A DNA stretch of 64,000 nucleotides, from contig JAIMBD010000001.1 of the NCBI GenBank assembly GCA_023511625.1, positions 62,001 through 126,000 of the forward strand, in the 5' to 3' direction. Under the pieces are notes generated by a model that saw only the letters and a list, made by a program, of their open reading frames with translations, did not search any database and had not been told where the DNA came from. Made by a program: the position numbers and the translations under genes. This document shows positions 17,525-26,161 of the stretch, one piece after another (position 1 is the stretch's first letter; the number at the start of each line of letters is the position of its first letter). This stretch comes from Bacillota bacterium (GTDB lineage Bacteria > Bacillota > Sulfobacillia > Sulfobacillales > Sulfobacillaceae).

Positions 17525-19685
17525 GATTTCTCGCTACCACCCTGCGCATCATCGCTATGTTTCGGCCGACCGGCCGGAAGTCGTCCTGAAGAACGGCGAG
17601 CTCTTTTACGTGCAGTACAGCCACGCCGGGCACGCGGGGGCCGGGCTGTACTACCGCGACACGCGGTTTTGGCAGTTTCTCGGCTGGCAGATCGGCCACG
17701 AGACTCCGATCGTGCTGTCGGCCAGCGTCTATGATGGGTCCCGAGCCCAGATCGACTTCACCAATCCTGAGATGGTGGTGGGGGGCCAAGTGGTGCCGGC
17801 CCACCACCTGCACCTTCGCGCCACCATCTTGGTGGCCGATCGCCTGTATTATCGCCTTCGCTTGACGAACTTTGCCGGTGTCCCGCTGCCGATTGTGCTG
17901 CGGGCGGAGTTTGCGGCCGACTTTCGCGACATCTTCGAGGTCCGCGGCGCCGTGCGCCCCCACCGTGGCGAATTGGAGTCGCCGGTTTTAGGCCCCGATC
18001 GCCTGCGCTTTCGCTACCGGGGGTTGGACGGCCTGCTTCGGGAAACCGAGATCCGCCCGGACCCGGCCCCCGATGCCTGGGACGTGCCGGAACCGGGGCG
18101 GGCAGCGATGAGTTACCGCATCCAGCTCGAGCCGCACGTCAAGGTCTACCGCTGCTTTGGGGTGGCAGTCGAGATCGGCGGGGAGACGCCCTCGGTGGAG
18201 TGGAACGAGCCGCGCTTGGGCCGCGTGTTCGCAGCGGTGGCCCTGCGCCAAGCACGAGCCAACCGCGCCTGGATCGACCAGTGCACCCACATTGAGACCG
18301 ATAACGCCATCTACAACGGCATGTTGCGCCAGGCCACACTCGACATGCGCGCGCTCCTGACCACCTATCCGGGCGAAGGGCAGGTCATCGAAGCCGGCAT
18401 CCCGTGGTACGTGGCGCCGTTTGGGCGCGACGCCTGCATTACCGGCATCGAAACGCTCCTTTTGAACCCCGACATCGCCAAGAGCAGCCTACGATTCCTG
18501 GCGCGGTTCCAAGGTACTGCCATCAACCCCTGGCGGGACGAGGAGCCGGGCAAGATCCTGCACGAGCTCCGCCGAGGAGAAATGGCGCGGTGCGGGGAGA
18601 TTCCCCACACGCCGTACTACGGCTCGGTGGACAGCACCTTGTGGTGGATCATCGCCCTGTACGAAACCTGGTTGTTCACCCAAGACCGCAACTGGCTTTT
18701 GGAATTCGAAGAGCCGTTGCGCCGCGCCTATCGGTGGATCTTGAGCTACGGCGACCGCGACGGCGACGGCCTGATCGAATACGCCCGCCAGTCACCCCGC
18801 GGACTATTCAACCAAGGGTGGAAGGACTCCGAGGACGCGGTCTTGGATGAAACCGGACGCCCGCTGACGCCCCCCATCGCCCTGGTGGAAGTGCAGGGGT
18901 ATGCCTATTACGCCCTCAACGCCGCCGCGGCGCTGTTCGCGGAGCTCGGCGACTGGGCGCGTTCGGTGGCGGCGCGGGAAGCCGCTCGCCAGTTGCAGGC
19001 CCAGTTCCAGCGGTACTTCTGGCTGCCCAAGCTAGGCACCTACGCCTTTGCGCTGGACGCCGCCAAGCGGCCGGTCTCGGTAGCCACCTCCAACATGGGG
19101 CATCTTCTGTTCACTGGCATCCTGCCGCCCGAGCAGGTGCAACCGCTCGTCCGGCGCTTGTTGCGCCCCGACCTGGCCAGCGGGTTCGGGATTCGCACCC
19201 TGTCGACAGAGGCCCCGTTTTACAACCCCATCAGCTACCACAACGGCACCGTCTGGCCGCACGACAACGCCCTCATCGCCTGGGGATTCAAAGTGGCGGG
19301 CGCCCGCCAGGCACTGGCCGCGTTGGGCCAGCAACTCTACGAAGCCGCCAACTACTTCGAGGGCGGCCGTCTGCCGGAGTTATACTGTGGCTTTCACCGG
19401 CAGGCGGGCAACGGGCCCGTCCATTACCCGGTGGCCTGCGACCCCCAAGCTTGGTCGGCGGCGGTTCCCTTTTTCTTTTTGCGCCTTTTCCTGGGGCTTT
19501 CGGTGCGCGAGCGCACCGTTTACGTCGTCCAACCGATGCTGCCGCCCTGGACCCGTCGGGTGGTCATCGAACACCTTGAGGTGGCGGGATCGCGCATGAG
19601 CCTCGAGTTCTTGCAGAACGGGGCCGCCGTCAGCGTCAACGTGCTGGCTCGCGAGGGTCACGCGCGCCTGGTCATACAACCCTAG
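17502..19685 (+). CDS. Glycogen debranching enzyme (amylo-alpha-1,6-glucosidase type)
   Basis: A 727-residue protein with an N-terminal GDE_N_bis-like beta domain (to about residue 260) and a C-terminal (alpha/alpha)6 amylo-alpha-1,6-glucosidase domain. Landmarks are GIPWYVAPFGRDACITG, NQGWKDSEDAV and SYHNGTVWPHDNALIAWG. It should release alpha-1,6-linked glucose from branched glucans, in the cytoplasm (no signal peptide). The GTG start has GGAGAGG ten bases upstream and lies inside the preceding glycosyltransferase gene, so the two are translationally coupled. Confidence 0.9.
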   Translation: MDVRSRYEISRYHPAHHRYVSADRPEVVLKNGELFYVQYSHAGHAGAGLYYRDTRFWQFLGWQIGHETPIVLSASVYDGSRAQIDFTNPEMVVGGQVVPAHHLHLRATILVADRLYYRLRLTNFAGVPLPIVLRAEFAADFRDIFEVRGAVRPHRGELESPVLGPDRLRFRYRGLDGLLRETEIRPDPAPDAWDVPEPGRAAMSYRIQLEPHVKVYRCFGVAVEIGGETPSVEWNEPRLGRVFAAVALRQARANRAWIDQCTHIETDNAIYNGMLRQATLDMRALLTTYPGEGQVIEAGIPWYVAPFGRDACITGIETLLLNPDIAKSSLRFLARFQGTAINPWRDEEPGKILHELRRGEMARCGEIPHTPYYGSVDSTLWWIIALYETWLFTQDRNWLLEFEEPLRRAYRWILSYGDRDGDGLIEYARQSPRGLFNQGWKDSEDAVLDETGRPLTPPIALVEVQGYAYYALNAAAALFAELGDWARSVAAREAARQLQAQFQRYFWLPKLGTYAFALDAAKRPVSVATSNMGHLLFTGILPPEQVQPLVRRLLRPDLASGFGIRTLSTEAPFYNPISYHNGTVWPHDNALIAWGFKVAGARQALAALGQQLYEAANYFEGGRLPELYCGFHRQAGNGPVHYPVACDPQAWSAAVPFFFLRLFLGLSVRERTVYVVQPMLPPWTRRVVIEHLEVAGSRMSLEFLQNGAAVSVNVLAREGHARLVIQP

Positions 19686-19750
19686 ACGCCCTTGATGTAC
19701 CCTGGAAGGCGGTGGGCGCGAGGTCCCACCGGGGAAGGAGTGAAGGTACC

Positions 19751-20089
19751 ATGGCCAAGATCGCGTTTTGGATCACCGCCGGCCCTGAATTGGCGGAAAA
19801 GGTGCTGCCCAATCTGGTGATGGCCGAACGGCTGAAGAAGCAGCGGGGCCAAGAGGTTGAGGTGTATTTCTTTGGACCCGGGATCCGGCTCGCCGCCGAG
19901 GCCGAGGGCCGCATGAAAGAAGCCATCGAGGCCTTGCGGTCGGCGGACATCCCCATGCGCGCCTGTCCGGCCATCGCCGACCAATACGGCGTATCGGCGC
20001 GGATGACTGAACAGGGCATCGTGTTGGAACCGGCCGGACAGGTGTTGGTCCAACTGGTGGAATCCGGCTACCAAGTGGTCGGCGTATAA
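19751..20089 (+). CDS. DsrE/DsrF-like family protein
   Basis: A 112-residue soluble protein with the DsrE Rossmann-like fold pattern: MAKIAFWITAGPELAEKV, then EVEVYFFGPGIRLAAE and a C-terminal LVESGYQVVGV. Members handle sulfur in sulfur-relay or sulfur-oxidation systems, or are uncharacterised. The catalytic cysteine of the sulfur-carrying members is not evident; the only cysteine is in MRACPAIADQYG, a common position in this branch. The start has GAAGGAG upstream. It lies close to the six-gene sulfur operon at 21864-25945, which runs in the opposite direction. Confidence 0.75.
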   Translation: MAKIAFWITAGPELAEKVLPNLVMAERLKKQRGQEVEVYFFGPGIRLAAEAEGRMKEAIEALRSADIPMRACPAIADQYGVSARMTEQGIVLEPAGQVLVQLVESGYQVVGV

Positions 20090-20121
20090 GACCCGGGCCC
20101 TGCGACCCGTTTCGCGACGAC

Positions 20122-20153
20122 GCCTCCGCATGCCGCGTTCGGCGTGCGGAGGC
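20122..20153 (+). terminator. Terminator-like hairpin after the DsrE gene
   Basis: GCCTCCGCA...TGCGGAGGC with inner GCCG-CGTT-CGGC gives a nearly continuous 14-bp stem. No strong T-run follows. Confidence 0.5.
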
Positions 20154-20229
20154 ACCGCTGTCACCCTCCCTGCCACGGTCTGCATAGATTGGCAGAAACC
20201 GGAACCCATCCATCGCTTGGAGGTGTGAC

Positions 20230-21867
20230 ATGCCGCGCATTTCAGGTCACCAAGTGGCCGTGAGGGGCTCGGGGTTTCGCAAGGTCTACGCCCATCCGGC
20301 CATCCGCCACCTAAAAGCCGAGTTGGTCTTGAAGCCTCGCGACGCCGAGGCGGCGCTGGCGCGGGTCGTCCAAGAAGGGCCCCTCAGCCAGGCCGAGTTT
20401 CACCGCCGTCACGGCATTCCGGCCCAGGAGGCCGAAGACCTCCGCCAGTGGTTGGCGCGCAAGGGCCTGGCCGTGCGCCAAGAAGGGTTGGTCTTTCTGC
20501 TTGAAGGCAGCCTGCGCCAGTTTGTGGAAACCTTCGACATGCCCTTTCAAGTGCGCGATGACGGCAAGCGTCGCCACTTCGCGCCCGTACGCGACCCCGA
20601 GTTGCCCGAGCCGTTCGACGCCTGGGTGGCAGGGTTGGTCGGGGTAGAAAACCTTACCCGCGCGCGACCGTTTTTCCGCACGCCGACGGCCCAACAGGTG
20701 CCAGGGTTTTGGCCAAAAGATATCGAGCGCGCCTACCGCTTCCCGCCGCAACTGGACGGCAGCGGCGTCACCATCGGCATTTTGGAGTTCTCCAACGGAT
20801 ATAGCTCCGAAGACCTGGCCGCATTTTGGCAGCAAGCCGGGGTGGAGCCGCCGACGGTCGACTTTTGCTCCGTCGACGGCACGCCCAACGATGGTGGCCA
20901 AAACCCTTGGGATATGGAGGCCACCTTAGATGTGGAATGGGCCGGCGCCCTGGCCCCCGGCGCCCGCATCACCGTGCTAGAGGCCTCGGCCGGCAGCACC
21001 GACGTCGCCTTCGGCCTTTCCCTGTTGCGCGCCGTGCGCTTCGCACTGCACCACGCCAGTCCCCGGCCAAGCGTGCTGTCGATCAGCTACGGCGACGGGG
21101 AGACGCGCTTTGCCTCCGCCACCATGCAGGCCTGGGCGGCCCTGTTCTTTGAAGGGGCCATGACCGGCGTCACCACCTTCGTCGCCTCGGGCGACACCGG
21201 CGCCTTCGGACTGCAGGAGCCCGGCCGTCTCATCCCGCACGTGGACGCACCGGCCAACTGTCCCTGGGTGGTAGCCGTGGGAGGCACGCATTTGGTGGTG
21301 GGTCCCGACGGCGCCATCGCCCAAGAGACAGGATGGACCGATATCGACAACAACGGCGCTTCCGGCGGAGGCATCAGCCAGGTCTTCATGGTGCCGCCCT
21401 ATCAGAGCGCTCTGCGCTTACCGCTCCGACCCGGGCTCAAACCCGGCCGCGGCGTGCCGGACGTCGCCGCCAACGCCGACCCCCTCACCGGTTACGCCAT
21501 CGTCTTCCAGAGTCAAGTGGTGCCGGTGGGCGGCACCTCCGTAGCGGCCCCGGTGTGGGCGGCGCTCCTGGCTCGAGTCACCCAAGGGCGCCACCTCCGC
21601 GGGCTCCCGCCGCTGGGCTACCTGCACCCTGCGCTCTACACCCCGCCCTTGATTGGGCCGCTACACGACATTGTGCAGGGCAACAACAGTTACTGGGGCG
21701 TGGAAGGATACCACTGTCAGCCGGGTTGGGATGCCGTCACCGGATGGGGTTCCCCAGACGGCCAGGCACTGTTTCAGATCTGGGCCCACCTGCCGCCCGA
21801 TCACGATACCACCCCGGCAGGCCCATGGCCTCCGGCTTCGGCCGAGGTGGCTGGCGATGGGGATTAA
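20230..21867 (+). CDS. Sedolisin (S53) family serine-carboxyl peptidase, kumamolisin-like
   Basis: A 545-residue S53 protease with an N-terminal activation prodomain (to about residue 175) and a catalytic domain. Catalytic Glu230 and Asp234 lie in DMEATLDVEW, the oxyanion Asp322 in ASGDTGAFG, and the nucleophile Ser437 in GGTSVAAP. The C-terminal calcium site is likely around HDIVQGNN and DAVTGWGSPDG. These enzymes are acid-active endopeptidases that self-process. No classical signal peptide is seen, as in several kumamolisins. The length matches the family. It ends convergently, overlapping the selenocysteine glutaredoxin stop by a few bases. Confidence 0.92.
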   Translation: MPRISGHQVAVRGSGFRKVYAHPAIRHLKAELVLKPRDAEAALARVVQEGPLSQAEFHRRHGIPAQEAEDLRQWLARKGLAVRQEGLVFLLEGSLRQFVETFDMPFQVRDDGKRRHFAPVRDPELPEPFDAWVAGLVGVENLTRARPFFRTPTAQQVPGFWPKDIERAYRFPPQLDGSGVTIGILEFSNGYSSEDLAAFWQQAGVEPPTVDFCSVDGTPNDGGQNPWDMEATLDVEWAGALAPGARITVLEASAGSTDVAFGLSLLRAVRFALHHASPRPSVLSISYGDGETRFASATMQAWAALFFEGAMTGVTTFVASGDTGAFGLQEPGRLIPHVDAPANCPWVVAVGGTHLVVGPDGAIAQETGWTDIDNNGASGGGISQVFMVPPYQSALRLPLRPGLKPGRGVPDVAANADPLTGYAIVFQSQVVPVGGTSVAAPVWAALLARVTQGRHLRGLPPLGYLHPALYTPPLIGPLHDIVQGNNSYWGVEGYHCQPGWDAVTGWGSPDGQALFQIWAHLPPDHDTTPAGPWPPASAEVAGDGD

Positions 21868-22106
21868 AGGCCCAAGGCTTTGGCCAGTTTGGCGGGGTTG
21901 AAGCCGATGATGACCTGACGGTCGTTGCCGTCCTCGATGACGGTGGTAGGGGTTCCCATCGACCCGAGCGCGATGAGCTCGCGCTGCCATTCGAGATTTT
22001 GGCGGATGTCGCGCTCCTCATAGGCGATACCTTGGCGAGAAAGCCACGCTTTCTCCTGCTGACACGGGCCTCATCCCACCTGTGTGTAGATGATCACCTG
22101 CGGCAC
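21864..22106 (-). CDS. Selenocysteine-containing glutaredoxin/NrdH-like protein (UGPC)
   Basis: An 80-residue thioredoxin-fold protein with TGA (22071-22073) as codon 12: IIYTQVG-U-GPCQQEKAWL. Replacing U by C gives a canonical CGPC redox motif. Downstream are the cis-proline MGTPTTVIEDG and the C-terminal IIGFNPAKLAKAL, so the whole family fold is present in one frame. The GTG at 22104-22106 has AAAGGAG ten bases upstream. It should reduce disulfides, polysulfides or persulfides in the cytoplasm. It is the last gene of the sulfur operon. A conventional gene caller would miss it because the TGA falls so early. Confidence 0.87.
22037..22055 (-). promoter_or_regulatory. Candidate SECIS element of the UGPC glutaredoxin
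   Basis: GAGAAAGC-GUG-GCUUUCUC on the mRNA is a perfect 8-bp stem with a GUG loop at +24 to +26 after the UGA. The geometry is identical to that of the element in the fusion gene at 32629-32647. Confidence 0.75.
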
Positions 22107-22183
22107 CGGGGTCACGCTCCTTTCCAAGCGGGCACATGCCCTCGTCCCCGATTATACAACCCCGGTGCCGCCGATCGCAGAAC

Positions 22184-22891
22184 CTAGCGAATTTGGGAGC
22201 GGGGGACAAAATACACCGTCTGGGTGTACACCGTGCCCAAAATGGGATCGTGTACCGGCTTGCCGCGCGGTTGGTCGTACCACGGATTCCACCCGTACCG
22301 GGCCGGTACCGCCATGATGGCGCCCACCACCCGTTCCTGGCGATTTAAGATCACCCGTAGAGCCGGTCCATCGGGCCCCCAGATGGCGCCGACACCCGGA
22401 CGAAAGGGTTTCAGCTGCGAGTAAGGCGTGACCCGCGAACCGTTGACGGCCTTGAACCGATCCCAACTGGCCAAGTCGGACGGTACATTGGCCGGCATCG
22501 ACGGCGTCACGTCGGCCGGCGGCACAAACATCAGGTGCTGACTGTAAATGGCGCGACCGGCGTTGTACTCCGTGGTCTTGGGGTCCATCCAGGCTTGGTA
22601 CGGCAACGTGCTGGGAAAGGTCTGCTCGACCCCCACCACCTGGCCCCGGTTGTTGGTCATCAGCACCAACGAGGGCCCCAGATGTCCCCAGTGGATCCCC
22701 ATGCCGGCCACCCAGCGGCTGATCTTCTGGTAGTGGGCCAGGTGAGGATTCCAATGCATCAACGCTGCCAGGCGCGGCAACCGCGTCCCTGGTGCCGGTC
22801 GCGCCGGTCCTGCGGCCGCGGCGCTGGCGCCAGACAGCATGGTCAGGGCCAAAGCCAGTCCCCCTGCCATCCACCAACGTCGTCCTTTCAC
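22184..22891 (-). CDS. Secreted protein of unknown function
   Basis: About 235 residues. A basic start followed by WWMAGGLALALTMLSGASAAAAG is a typical signal peptide with an Ala-x-Ala-like cleavage region. The mature part is tryptophan- and proline-rich (WNPWYDQPRGKPVHDPILG) and has no cysteines in a redox pair and no membrane span. I recognise no family. The GTG at 22889-22891 is spaced well from AGGGGGG; an ATG two codons earlier is equally possible. It sits between the TauE permease and the Sec glutaredoxin, so a role in handling a sulfur compound outside the membrane is possible. Confidence 0.7.
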   Translation of the reverse strand: MKGRRWWMAGGLALALTMLSGASAAAAGPARPAPGTRLPRLAALMHWNPHLAHYQKISRWVAGMGIHWGHLGPSLVLMTNNRGQVVGVEQTFPSTLPYQAWMDPKTTEYNAGRAIYSQHLMFVPPADVTPSMPANVPSDLASWDRFKAVNGSRVTPYSQLKPFRPGVGAIWGPDGPALRVILNRQERVVGAIMAVPARYGWNPWYDQPRGKPVHDPILGTVYTQTVYFVPRSQIR

Positions 22892-22937
22892 ACCCATCCC
22901 CCCTGTCGGCGGGTAACCTTCCCCGCCGGGCGAGGGG

Positions 22938-23726
22938 CTATACCGTCCCAGGGGGAATCAGGTGCAGGGCCTTCCCGTTGAGGTACAGCATGTACAGCGC
23001 CACCACCACGATGGTCGCCGCAAACACCTCCGTCAGGGTGCCACGTTGGGCCCCGAGGCGGCTGGCCAATCGACTGCCGGCCCACCCGCCGCCGGCACCC
23101 CCAACGAGATAGGCGCCGACAGCTCCCCAGTTAACCAGCCCGGCCAAGGCGTAGTTGACGGCCGTCGCCAGCCCAAACGTCCCCACTGAGACCAAGGACG
23201 TGCCGACTGCCCAGATCATCGGCAGACCGGCCGAGAACATCAACCCCGGGACGATCAAAAATCCGCCCCCAATCCCGAAGAACCCCGACAAGGCCCCGGT
23301 GAGAAAACCGGTGGGCACCACTCGCTCGGGATGCGCGCGCTCAGGGATCCGAGACGGTTGCGGTCGCCGCAACATGGTGGCAGCGATGACTAACATCAGG
23401 AGAGCAAAGAAAAACAACAGCGCCTGGCCGTTGACGGCCTTGCCGATCTCCGAACCCAACACGGCTCCCGCAGCTCCCGGCAGGGCGAATTCAACAGCGG
23501 TGCCCCAGCGCACGTGTCCAGCCCGCCAGTGGGGGAAGAGGTTGAAGAAGGCGTTGACGGCCACGGCCAAGGCCGACGAGCCGATCACCACGTGGGGGTT
23601 GCGCAATCCCACCACATAGAGCATCAGGGGAACGGCCAGGATCGAGCCTCCCCCGCCGATCAGCCCCAGGGCAAATCCGACCACGCCACCGGACGCCACC
23701 GCCAGTACCACCTGCAGGGCAGACAT
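22938..23726 (-). CDS. TauE/SafE family anion (sulfite/sulfonate) permease
   Basis: A 262-residue membrane protein with about eight helices in two homologous halves. The family motif appears as GFALGLIGGGGSILAVPL in the first half and GFFGIGGGFLIVPGLM in the second. Members export sulfite, sulfonates or related anions. The ATG at 23724-23726 has GGGAGG eight bases upstream. It lies between a Sec-containing disulfide oxidoreductase and a secreted protein in a sulfur-handling operon, which supports export of a sulfur oxidation product such as sulfite. Confidence 0.87.
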   Translation of the reverse strand: MSALQVVLAVASGGVVGFALGLIGGGGSILAVPLMLYVVGLRNPHVVIGSSALAVAVNAFFNLFPHWRAGHVRWGTAVEFALPGAAGAVLGSEIGKAVNGQALLFFFALLMLVIAATMLRRPQPSRIPERAHPERVVPTGFLTGALSGFFGIGGGFLIVPGLMFSAGLPMIWAVGTSLVSVGTFGLATAVNYALAGLVNWGAVGAYLVGGAGGGWAGSRLASRLGAQRGTLTEVFAATIVVVALYMLYLNGKALHLIPPGTV

Positions 23727-23766
23727 CGCCGCCACCTCCCTCGGAGACTGCTGCCCCCCAAAGCAC

Positions 23767-23792
23767 GACCCCGGGCGCGTCCGCCCGGGGTC
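23767..23792 (-). other. Intra-operon hairpin between the PDO and TauE genes
   Basis: GACCCCGGGCG-CGTC-CGCCCGGGGTC is a perfect 11-bp stem with a 4-base loop and no T-run. It may attenuate or protect the mRNA between the two halves of the operon. Confidence 0.5.
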
Positions 23793-23798
23793 CGTCGG

Positions 23799-24446
23799 TC
23801 ACGCCATCGCGCTTTGAATCTTCTTTACCAACTGCGATTCGGGGACTGCCCCCACCACCTGCTCTCCGCCGTTGATCCAAGTCAGCGGGACCGAGAACAC
23901 GCCGGCCCGTTCGGACAGGCGCATGAAGCTCTCGGCATCGATCATGTCCGCCGTCACCTGACCGGGGTTGGCCCGTGCCATTTCTTGCGCTAGGCGCACG
24001 GCCCGCGGGCAATAGGGTCAGGTCGGGGTGACAAACACCTCCAGGTGTAACGGCTGGCGCAGGCTCGCCAACCACTCCCGGGTGGAGGGAGCCAGTCTGG
24101 GCTCCGCGTGGGTAGAAACCGCGACCAACGCCTCCAGGAACGCGCCGAATTCGTGGCCGCCGGGAAAGCCCAGGTAGCGGATGCCGGTGGGATGGCCGTC
24201 CACCCACACCTCGGTCACGGACCCCTCAAGATCCGCGGATTCTTCCGGGGGCACCGGATCCGGCAGATCGGGAACCTTCTCGACCACCAGCTTGTCCGAA
24301 AACGCGGTCAGCTCTGCCAACAACTGCTCCATGGCCTCGGAGGCTGGAGAGGCCGGGTGGGGATGGAATTTCAAGGTGACGGGGGTATGAAGCCCCCGGA
24401 GGGCCTCCCGCACATGCGGGGCCACCGCCTCGGTGATCAACGGCAT
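23799..24446 (-). CDS. Selenocysteine-containing protein disulfide oxidoreductase (PDO-type, UPYC)
   Basis: 215 codons with TGA at codon 143 (24018-24020). The protein is a tandem thioredoxin-fold oxidoreductase of the glutaredoxin-like PDO type. The N-terminal fold (about 1-120) has lost its CxxC (HPHPASPASEA). The C-terminal fold reads EVFVTPT-U-PYCPRAVRLA, the exact position of the CPYC centre, followed by the cis-proline FSVPLTWINGG. One frame spans the TGA with family similarity on both sides. The ATG follows AGGGGGGAG. It lies after a double rhodanese and a metallo-beta-lactamase enzyme, which suggests persulfide or protein disulfide reduction. Confidence 0.87.
23986..23998 (-). promoter_or_regulatory. 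Candidate SECIS hairpin of the PDO gene
   Basis: UGCGC-CUA-GCGCA lies at +20 to +32 after the UGA, with the loop at +25 to +27. It is shorter than the other candidates and lacks GU in the loop. An alternative longer stem, CCGUGC/GCACGG, exists. This is the weakest of the four. Confidence 0.45.
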
Positions 24447-24495
24447 CTTGGACTCCCCCCTTGATGTCGAGCCGGGCGGGTGCCGGTGGGCCCGG

Positions 24496-25128
24496 TTACC
24501 CGCGCTCGATAGGATGCCCGGAACCGAGCCACACCGACATGCCGCCTGCCAGGTTGCTCACCTCAAACCCCCGCTCCGCCAGAAATGCTGCCGCGGCCTG
24601 ACTGCGGTTTCCGGATGCACACACGATAGCATAGCGGCGGCTTGGGTCCAATTCCTGGATGCGGTGAGGCAATTCCCCCAGGGGAATCTTCAGCGCCTGG
24701 GGGATCACGCCGGTGCGCCACTCGTAGGGCTCGCGGACGTCGATCACGGTCCAATGCTGCAGATTGCGCACCAGTTCGTCCGCTGTGAGATTGGGCACCG
24801 CCACTACCGGAAGCCCCGCCGCCTGCCACCCCTCAACCCCTTGATCGAACGTGGCCGCCACGGCCACGCCGCTGTGATCTAGCGCCCGCTGAGCCGCCTC
24901 CACCAGCATCCGGTTGTCCCCGAAGAGCGCGATCTGGGCGCCGTTTGGGCCCGCAGCCGTCTCTTGCACCCATCGCCGCACGGCCTCGGCCCATCCAAAC
25001 CGGCTGTAGGGAGCCGATACCGCCCCCGGTACGTGCGCCGCAGCATAGGCCCCTTGTGGGCGAATGTCGAGCACCGTGACCTGGCCGTGTTCCATCATCT
25101 GCCACAGCGCTTGCGCAGATACCGCCAT
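24496..25128 (-). CDS. Tandem-rhodanese sulfurtransferase
   Basis: A 210-residue protein with two rhodanese domains. The first (about 1-100, TVLDIRPQGAYAAAHVPGA) has no catalytic cysteine at the expected loop (ALFGDNRMLV). The second (about 105-205, TVIDVREPYEWRTGVIPQA) has the active-site cysteine in IVCASGNRSQAA. It should carry or transfer persulfide sulfur in the cytoplasm. It follows the metallo-beta-lactamase gene by 46 bp and precedes the Sec oxidoreductase by 49 bp. The three together form a typical persulfide metabolism set. Confidence 0.9.
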   Translation of the reverse strand: MAVSAQALWQMMEHGQVTVLDIRPQGAYAAAHVPGAVSAPYSRFGWAEAVRRWVQETAAGPNGAQIALFGDNRMLVEAAQRALDHSGVAVAATFDQGVEGWQAAGLPVVAVPNLTADELVRNLQHWTVIDVREPYEWRTGVIPQALKIPLGELPHRIQELDPSRRYAIVCASGNRSQAAAAFLAERGFEVSNLAGGMSVWLGSGHPIERG

Positions 25129-25174
25129 GACTGTCCCCCTTCTTCATCTGTCTCGGTTCGTCGCATCCGGCGTC

Positions 25175-25945
25175 TTAGGCAGATCGACCCGCCTTGACTG
25201 CCAGCCCCAGGTTCTCGGCGCGGATGGAGCGCGCCGCCTCCGGCGGTGGCTTCAAATGCCGCAGCACCTCGTCGACAAACGCCTGTCGATCCTCGATCCG
25301 CGCCAAGCGATTGTGCCGCCGTTCAAAACCGATGGTGGAGTGCGGCGTGCGGCTGAGGAAAATGCCTCCACAGGCCGATGCCCCAAAATGCGCGGGATGA
25401 ACCGCCACATACTCCGGGAGCGCCAGTAACCGCCGCACGCTGTCGAACTGCGCCGACGCCGCCGCCACTGCCGCCTCCGGCGAGGAGACCGCGAGGTCCG
25501 GTCGGCCCACATCGCCCACAAACAAGCTGTCGCCGGTCAACACCCCCCACGGTTCCTCCGCGCGCCGGCGGTCGTAGACCAATAGCGAGAGGCTGTCCTC
25601 GGTGTGGCCCGGCGTTTCCCACACCTCCAACACCACGTCGCCCAGCTCTAGCCGCTGACCGTCTCGCAACGGGTGGACGGGATAGGAGACCGGCGCCCGA
25701 TGGTGGAAGCTGACGGCAATGCCGGCGGCTTCCGCCAGCTCCCGGCCCGCCGACCGGTGGTCGGCATGGACATGCGTCTCCACTACCCATGCCACCCGCA
25801 GGCCCGCCTCTTGAGCCGTCAGCAGATATTCCTCGGCCCCTACCTCCGCCAGGGGATCAACCACCACCCCAAGCCCAGAGACCTCGTCGCCAACCAGGTA
25901 GGAACTGCAACCGTGGACGGCATCGTAAAACGGCGTCCAGATCAT
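25175..25945 (-). CDS. Metallo-beta-lactamase fold hydrolase (persulfide dioxygenase-like)
   Basis: A 256-residue metal hydrolase. The metal ligands are visible in ETHVHADHRSAGREL, the histidine of WETPGHTEDSLSL, the aspartate of LTGDSLFVGDVGRPDL and HPAHFG. The GDVGRPDL block is typical of the persulfide dioxygenase (ETHE1)/glyoxalase II branch, whose iron enzymes oxidise glutathione or low-molecular-weight persulfide to sulfite. It leads an operon with rhodanese and a TauE-type exporter, which fits that role. The ATG at 25943-25945 has GGAGG seven bases upstream. Confidence 0.85.
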   Translation of the reverse strand: MIWTPFYDAVHGCSSYLVGDEVSGLGVVVDPLAEVGAEEYLLTAQEAGLRVAWVVETHVHADHRSAGRELAEAAGIAVSFHHRAPVSYPVHPLRDGQRLELGDVVLEVWETPGHTEDSLSLLVYDRRRAEEPWGVLTGDSLFVGDVGRPDLAVSSPEAAVAAASAQFDSVRRLLALPEYVAVHPAHFGASACGGIFLSRTPHSTIGFERRHNRLARIEDRQAFVDEVLRHLKPPPEAARSIRAENLGLAVKAGRSA

Positions 25946-25962
25946 CCATCCCCCTCCTCCCA

Positions 25963-25992
25963 ATACCGGTATGGGTATATTAGCATATGCCC
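25963..25992 (-). promoter_or_regulatory. Candidate operator before the sulfur operon
   Basis: The palindrome ATACCGGTAT (25963-25972) runs directly into GGGTATAT-TAG-CATATGCCC (25973-25992), an imperfect repeat. The ATACC...GGGTAT arrangement resembles CsoR/CstR-type operators that control persulfide genes. No such regulator is in the window, so this is tentative. Confidence 0.4.
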
Positions 25993-26093
25993 GACGCGGC
26001 TGTCTAGCCTCTCCTTCGGGAAGATAATTGCGCCACCACCGGCAATCTTTCTTGGTTCCCCCACCGGTATCGCAAGGGGCGCCTTTTGGATGC

Positions 26094-26127
26094 GACCAGG
26101 GGGCGACCGTCTGGCCGCCCCCTGGTC
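26094..26127 (-). terminator. Strong hairpin after the aldolase gene
   Basis: GACCAGGGGGCG and CGCCCCCTGGTC form a perfect 12-bp stem with a 10-base loop, 34 bases past the aldolase stop. There is no T-run on the minus strand. The gap 25993-26161 holds no gene. Confidence 0.6.
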
Positions 26128-26161
26128 TTAAGACAAGGATTTCGGACCCTGTTCTTCCGCT

